This document shows, piece after piece, positions 61,358 to 64,000 of a stretch of 64,000 bases of DNA (its first letter is position 1; the number at the start of each line of letters is the position of its first letter). The translations under genes and the position numbers were made by a program. The notes beneath the pieces are model-generated. The model was not told where the DNA came from. It saw nothing but the letters and a program-made list of their open reading frames with translations, and ran no database searches. The DNA is from Gracilinema caldarium DSM 7334 (GTDB lineage Bacteria; Spirochaetota; Spirochaetia; Treponematales; Breznakiellaceae). The stretch is taken from contig NC_015732.1 in NCBI RefSeq assembly GCF_000219725.1, forward strand, positions 62,001-126,000. Direction: 5' to 3'.

Positions 61358-63259
61358 TTATATAACTTTGACCGTGGTATTCGGCGAAAGAAGTTTGAAA
61401 ATTTCAAACACGTTTATTTTCTCCGGGGAACTGGTAAAGCTGCTGTCCCGGAACACGGCGCGGAGGGGCTGGCGGCTTGCAATTTCGCGGATTGCCTTTT
61501 CGCTGATACGTTCTTCAAAGCAGGCGATCAGGTCACCGCCGTTGTAGGTATGGACGGTGAAACCGTCAATCTTCTCGTGGGTGTGGGGCATGGACAACGG
61601 CAGACCCCAGTCGAGCAGACAACCGAACAGCAGGTCCATATCGTTTCGTTCGGGCTTGATATTGCTTAACAGATTGGAAAGCATTTCCTGCGTGTAGTCG
61701 CCCGCCGCATAGTAGACGTCGTTCATGTTCGAGTCGTCGAGTTTAAGGACGCGGAAGCCGATGTCCAGATTTTCAATGCCGGGCTTGTCCTTGTTTTCCG
61801 TTTTGATTTTATCCCCGGCGCGGCGTATGCGCTCCTTGCCGATTTCGCAGATGTTTTTATAGCCGGCCTTGGCAGCTTCCGTACCCTCGGCGCACACCTC
61901 CGGCAGCTGCACCATGATAAACTTCCGTTTGCCCCCGTCCTCTGCGTTAAGCTGCATTACTGCGTGAGCTGTGGTGGCGGAACCTGAGAAGAAGTCGAGA
62001 ATGATTGAATCGTTATTTGTGTACAGCTCAAATAGCCGCTTGACTAACTCAACGGGCTTGGGATATGTGAAAACCGCCTTTTCATTAAACAGCTTCTTCA
62101 AATCCTGACTTGCCTTTTGGGAGTGTCCTACATCTTGATGCTTCCATATTGTCATCGGGGTTATACCTTGTTTAACTTCTGATAGAAACCTTTTTATCCT
62201 TGGCACACCATTTCCATCATCACCAAAATAAATTCTATTGTCTTTTAGAAATTCTGCAAAACGTGTTTTATTAAGTCTCCAACTATAGCCGCTCGGAGGC
62301 ATAACTCTGCGACCAGATGGTGTTACAATTTCATATATATTATTTTGAATAGCTGGTCCTACCGACAAGTCAGCAGAAGCCCAGTTCCCGCGAGGGTCAT
62401 TATCTGGATTTGAATAGCGGTTATCTGCTTCTTCACTTCGCGGTAATCCATTACAAATCAGATTATTAAAATCTTTAGCGTAACAGATGATGTAATCATG
62501 GCTTTCTGAAAAGTGCTTTTTTAAATTTACAGGTGAAAAAGCACGTTCCCAAATAACACTCGCGACAAAATTACTTTCACCGAAAACCTCATCGCACATC
62601 TTCCTTAATTGTGCAACCTCATTGTCATCAATACTAATAAAGATAACCCCATCAGGCGTAAGTAGATTCCTCGCCAGCACCAACCGTGGATACATCATAC
62701 TGCACCAGTCGGAATGAAAGCGTCCGTTGCTTTCAGTATTGCGAAACAGGCGGTCGCCGTCCTCGTCGTACATGCCCGCTTCTTCCTCGTAGTCTTCTCG
62801 GCTTTTTGCAAAATCATCACGGTAAATAAAATCGTTGCCTGTGTTATAAGGCGGGTCGATATATATCATCTTCACCTTGCCAAGATAGCTCTCCTGCAAA
62901 AGTTTTAATACATCAAGGTTGTCGCCCTCTATGTAAAGGTTCTCGGTGGTGTCCCAGTCGCGGCTGCCGCTGCTGCAATAGGGCTTTCCCGTACTGTCTG
63001 CACCGGTAGGAGTAGTTTCATCCTTAACAATAGGGCGAAGCGTCTTGCGGATAGGTCTGCCTGCCTCGGCAATGGCGGCGCGCTTGCCCACCCAGGTAAA
63101 CTCATAGGCTTCGTCTTTGAATATTTCCTCGCCCACATAGGAGCGCAAAAGGTCTACATTCACCTTGCCCTCGGCAACCACGCCGGGGAACAGCTCTGCA
63201 AGCTTCTTGCGGTTTTCGGCGGTAAGGTTCGGGGTCTCAAATTTCATTTTATCCATCAT
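61358..63259 (-). CDS. mod: Type III modification methyltransferase (Mod)
   Basis: 633 residues. Beta-class N6-adenine order: IYIDPPYNTGNDF (motif IV) near residue 134, and LDFFSGSATTAHAVMQLN (motif I) near 425. The part between about 225 and 390 is the target recognition domain and is markedly richer in A+T than both ends. Methylates adenine in an asymmetric site and gives Res its specificity. ATGATGG at 63259 overlaps the stop of the preceding gene. Followed by res 12 bp later. Confidence 0.92.
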   Translation of the reverse strand: MMDKMKFETPNLTAENRKKLAELFPGVVAEGKVNVDLLRSYVGEEIFKDEAYEFTWVGKRAAIAEAGRPIRKTLRPIVKDETTPTGADSTGKPYCSSGSRDWDTTENLYIEGDNLDVLKLLQESYLGKVKMIYIDPPYNTGNDFIYRDDFAKSREDYEEEAGMYDEDGDRLFRNTESNGRFHSDWCSMMYPRLVLARNLLTPDGVIFISIDDNEVAQLRKMCDEVFGESNFVASVIWERAFSPVNLKKHFSESHDYIICYAKDFNNLICNGLPRSEEADNRYSNPDNDPRGNWASADLSVGPAIQNNIYEIVTPSGRRVMPPSGYSWRLNKTRFAEFLKDNRIYFGDDGNGVPRIKRFLSEVKQGITPMTIWKHQDVGHSQKASQDLKKLFNEKAVFTYPKPVELVKRLFELYTNNDSIILDFFSGSATTAHAVMQLNAEDGGKRKFIMVQLPEVCAEGTEAAKAGYKNICEIGKERIRRAGDKIKTENKDKPGIENLDIGFRVLKLDDSNMNDVYYAAGDYTQEMLSNLLSNIKPERNDMDLLFGCLLDWGLPLSMPHTHEKIDGFTVHTYNGGDLIACFEERISEKAIREIASRQPLRAVFRDSSFTSSPEKINVFEIFKLLSPNTTVKVI

Positions 63260-63867
63260 CTTAATTCCTCCAGTTCTTTTCTTAGCCGTTTCAACTCGCT
63301 GTTTAGTTCAACCTGCCTATTAAACTGTTTCTCCCGCAGGACTTTCTTTTCTAACGCGGCGATATCACGTTCGAGTTTCTGTCGCTGTTTATCTCTTTCA
63401 ACTGCCTTGGCGATGTCATCCTCGGCGTCGAGCCGGCCGCCCGCAATCTGCCGCGCCAGATTCTCATACACGGCATCCAGATTCAACCCCTCAAATTTCA
63501 GCGTGAATCCCTCAAGCGTAAACCAGTCCGTGCTGTAGAATGTGCCGGAGGCTTCCATCCACGCCTGCGCCTCGCCTTCAAAGGTCAGTAGAAACAGAAT
63601 CTTGTACGGTATCGCCTTAGCTATGGCGGGCAGGATGCGCTTGTCCAAAGCCTTTTGCCTGAGGGCGATCTCGAAAATTTGAATTTCCTCGACTTTCTCC
63701 CCGGCGGCTACGCTCATGGTGCTGTCGGCCAGTTTGTTCCGCCAGACCACCGACTCTATCTGGTCTTTTATCATATCCTTTACCGAGGCAGTCAATGTGG
63801 CGTTGGCGTAAAGCTTCTCTTTTGCCACACGGCGGTTTACCTCGGTGGAACGGGGTAATCCCAGCAT
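63256..63867 (-). CDS. DUF4391-domain protein of type III RM island
   Basis: 203 residues. The first 140 form a mixed domain (LPRSTEVNRRVAKEKLYAN, SVVWRNKLADSTM, ILFLLTFEGEAQAWMEA); the rest is a coiled coil (EKKVLREKQFNRQVELNSELKRLRKELEEL). DUF4391 proteins occur almost only beside type III Mod/Res genes and an SNF2-like helicase. Function unknown; a structural or defence accessory role is likely. Overlaps mod by four bases. Confidence 0.8.
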   Translation of the reverse strand: MLGLPRSTEVNRRVAKEKLYANATLTASVKDMIKDQIESVVWRNKLADSTMSVAAGEKVEEIQIFEIALRQKALDKRILPAIAKAIPYKILFLLTFEGEAQAWMEASGTFYSTDWFTLEGFTLKFEGLNLDAVYENLARQIAGGRLDAEDDIAKAVERDKQRQKLERDIAALEKKVLREKQFNRQVELNSELKRLRKELEELR

Positions 63868-63871
63868 ATGA

Positions 63872-64000
63872 TTACCTCACTACAATAAAACAGACTAACT
63901 CGAAGTCTTCCAATCCGTCAATGCGGGTATCAAGAGCGGTCGTACCGCCCGGACTGAACAGGCTGTCAATATCGCTTTCCGCTTTTACTTCCACGATAGA
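63872..64000 (-). CDS. C-terminus of a large protein, probably the SNF2-like helicase of the island (partial)
   Basis: Only 42 residues are visible: SIVEVKAESDIDSLFSPGGT and TALDTRIDGLEDFELVCFIVVR, stop at 63872. In similar islands the gene upstream of DUF4391 is an SNF2/DEAD helicase; from these few residues that identity is an inference. Five bases separate its stop from the next start. Confidence 0.5.
   Translation of the reverse strand, partial: SIVEVKAESDIDSLFSPGGTTALDTRIDGLEDFELVCFIVVR

Overview
The window reads as the chromosome of a saccharolytic spirochaete close to Treponema or Gracilinema. That is an inference from gene content and style: two CUT1 sugar transporters without their own ATPase, a lipoprotein pullulanase, a GAF/HD-GYP protein, an AddAB pair with a RecC-like AddB, and an unusual heparanase-like GH79 protein. 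No rRNA, tRNA or CRISPR array was seen. Most of the sequence is metabolic core; 33.3-37.0 kb and 52.9-64 kb are accessory.

Layout. 1-2.3 kb: end of an FGGY sugar kinase with an AraR-like operator, a DinB-family protein and a MutT-type Nudix hydrolase. 2.4-5.8 kb: CUT1 transporter 1 (binding protein, attenuator-like terminator, two permeases) behind a near-consensus promoter. 5.9-16.9 kb, all minus: DeoR regulator, UxaD-type reductase and UxaE-type epimerase (hexuronate catabolism), then addB, addA and a GAF/HD-GYP c-di-GMP phosphodiesterase. 17.1-21.4 kb: PfkB kinase, secreted pullulanase, stand-alone ECF S-component. 21.4-27.4 kb: GH79 heparanase-like protein (minus), GH31 alpha-glucosidase, Fe-alcohol dehydrogenase and an overlapping sensorless histidine kinase. 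27.4-33.3 kb, minus: TetR, MMPL/RND transporter, LolA-like protein and DUF1302-like barrel, a cell-envelope transport module. 33.5-37.0 kb: an IS5-like element with a candidate -1 frameshift site, an IS256 remnant, an SH3 lipoprotein and gene debris. 37-51 kb: response regulator, orphan adenine methylase, and the main alpha-glucan cluster. 51-53 kb: GH13_20 cyclomaltodextrinase. 52.9-64 kb: MNT/HEPN pair, Nudix, AAA ATPase, hicBA broken by an IS3 element, Phd/VapC pair, IS256 tail, and a type III restriction-modification island that leaves the window.

The alpha-glucan genes make a coherent pathway. Surface pullulanase and exported alpha-amylase cut starch or glycogen; MalEFG imports maltodextrins; a cytoplasmic fusion of an amylo-1,6-glucosidase with a pullulanase, the cyclomaltodextrinase and the GH31 enzyme finish degradation. 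A palindrome with core AAACCGGTTT lies at the PfkB/pullulanase promoter and in the divergent amylase/debranching promoter, and a degenerate copy lies at malE, suggesting one LacI-type regulator encoded elsewhere. Both binding-protein genes are followed by an intrinsic terminator before the permeases, a way to make excess binding protein.

The most unusual points are the 1620-residue two-enzyme debranching fusion, the bacterial heparanase-like GH79 protein without a signal peptide, the MalF with a three-copy GDPFAD insertion, the alcohol dehydrogenase/histidine kinase overlap, the hairpin over the ECF S-component start, the in-frame A AAA AAC site of the IS5-like element, and the type III Res subunit whose nuclease domain is cut off by a frameshift.
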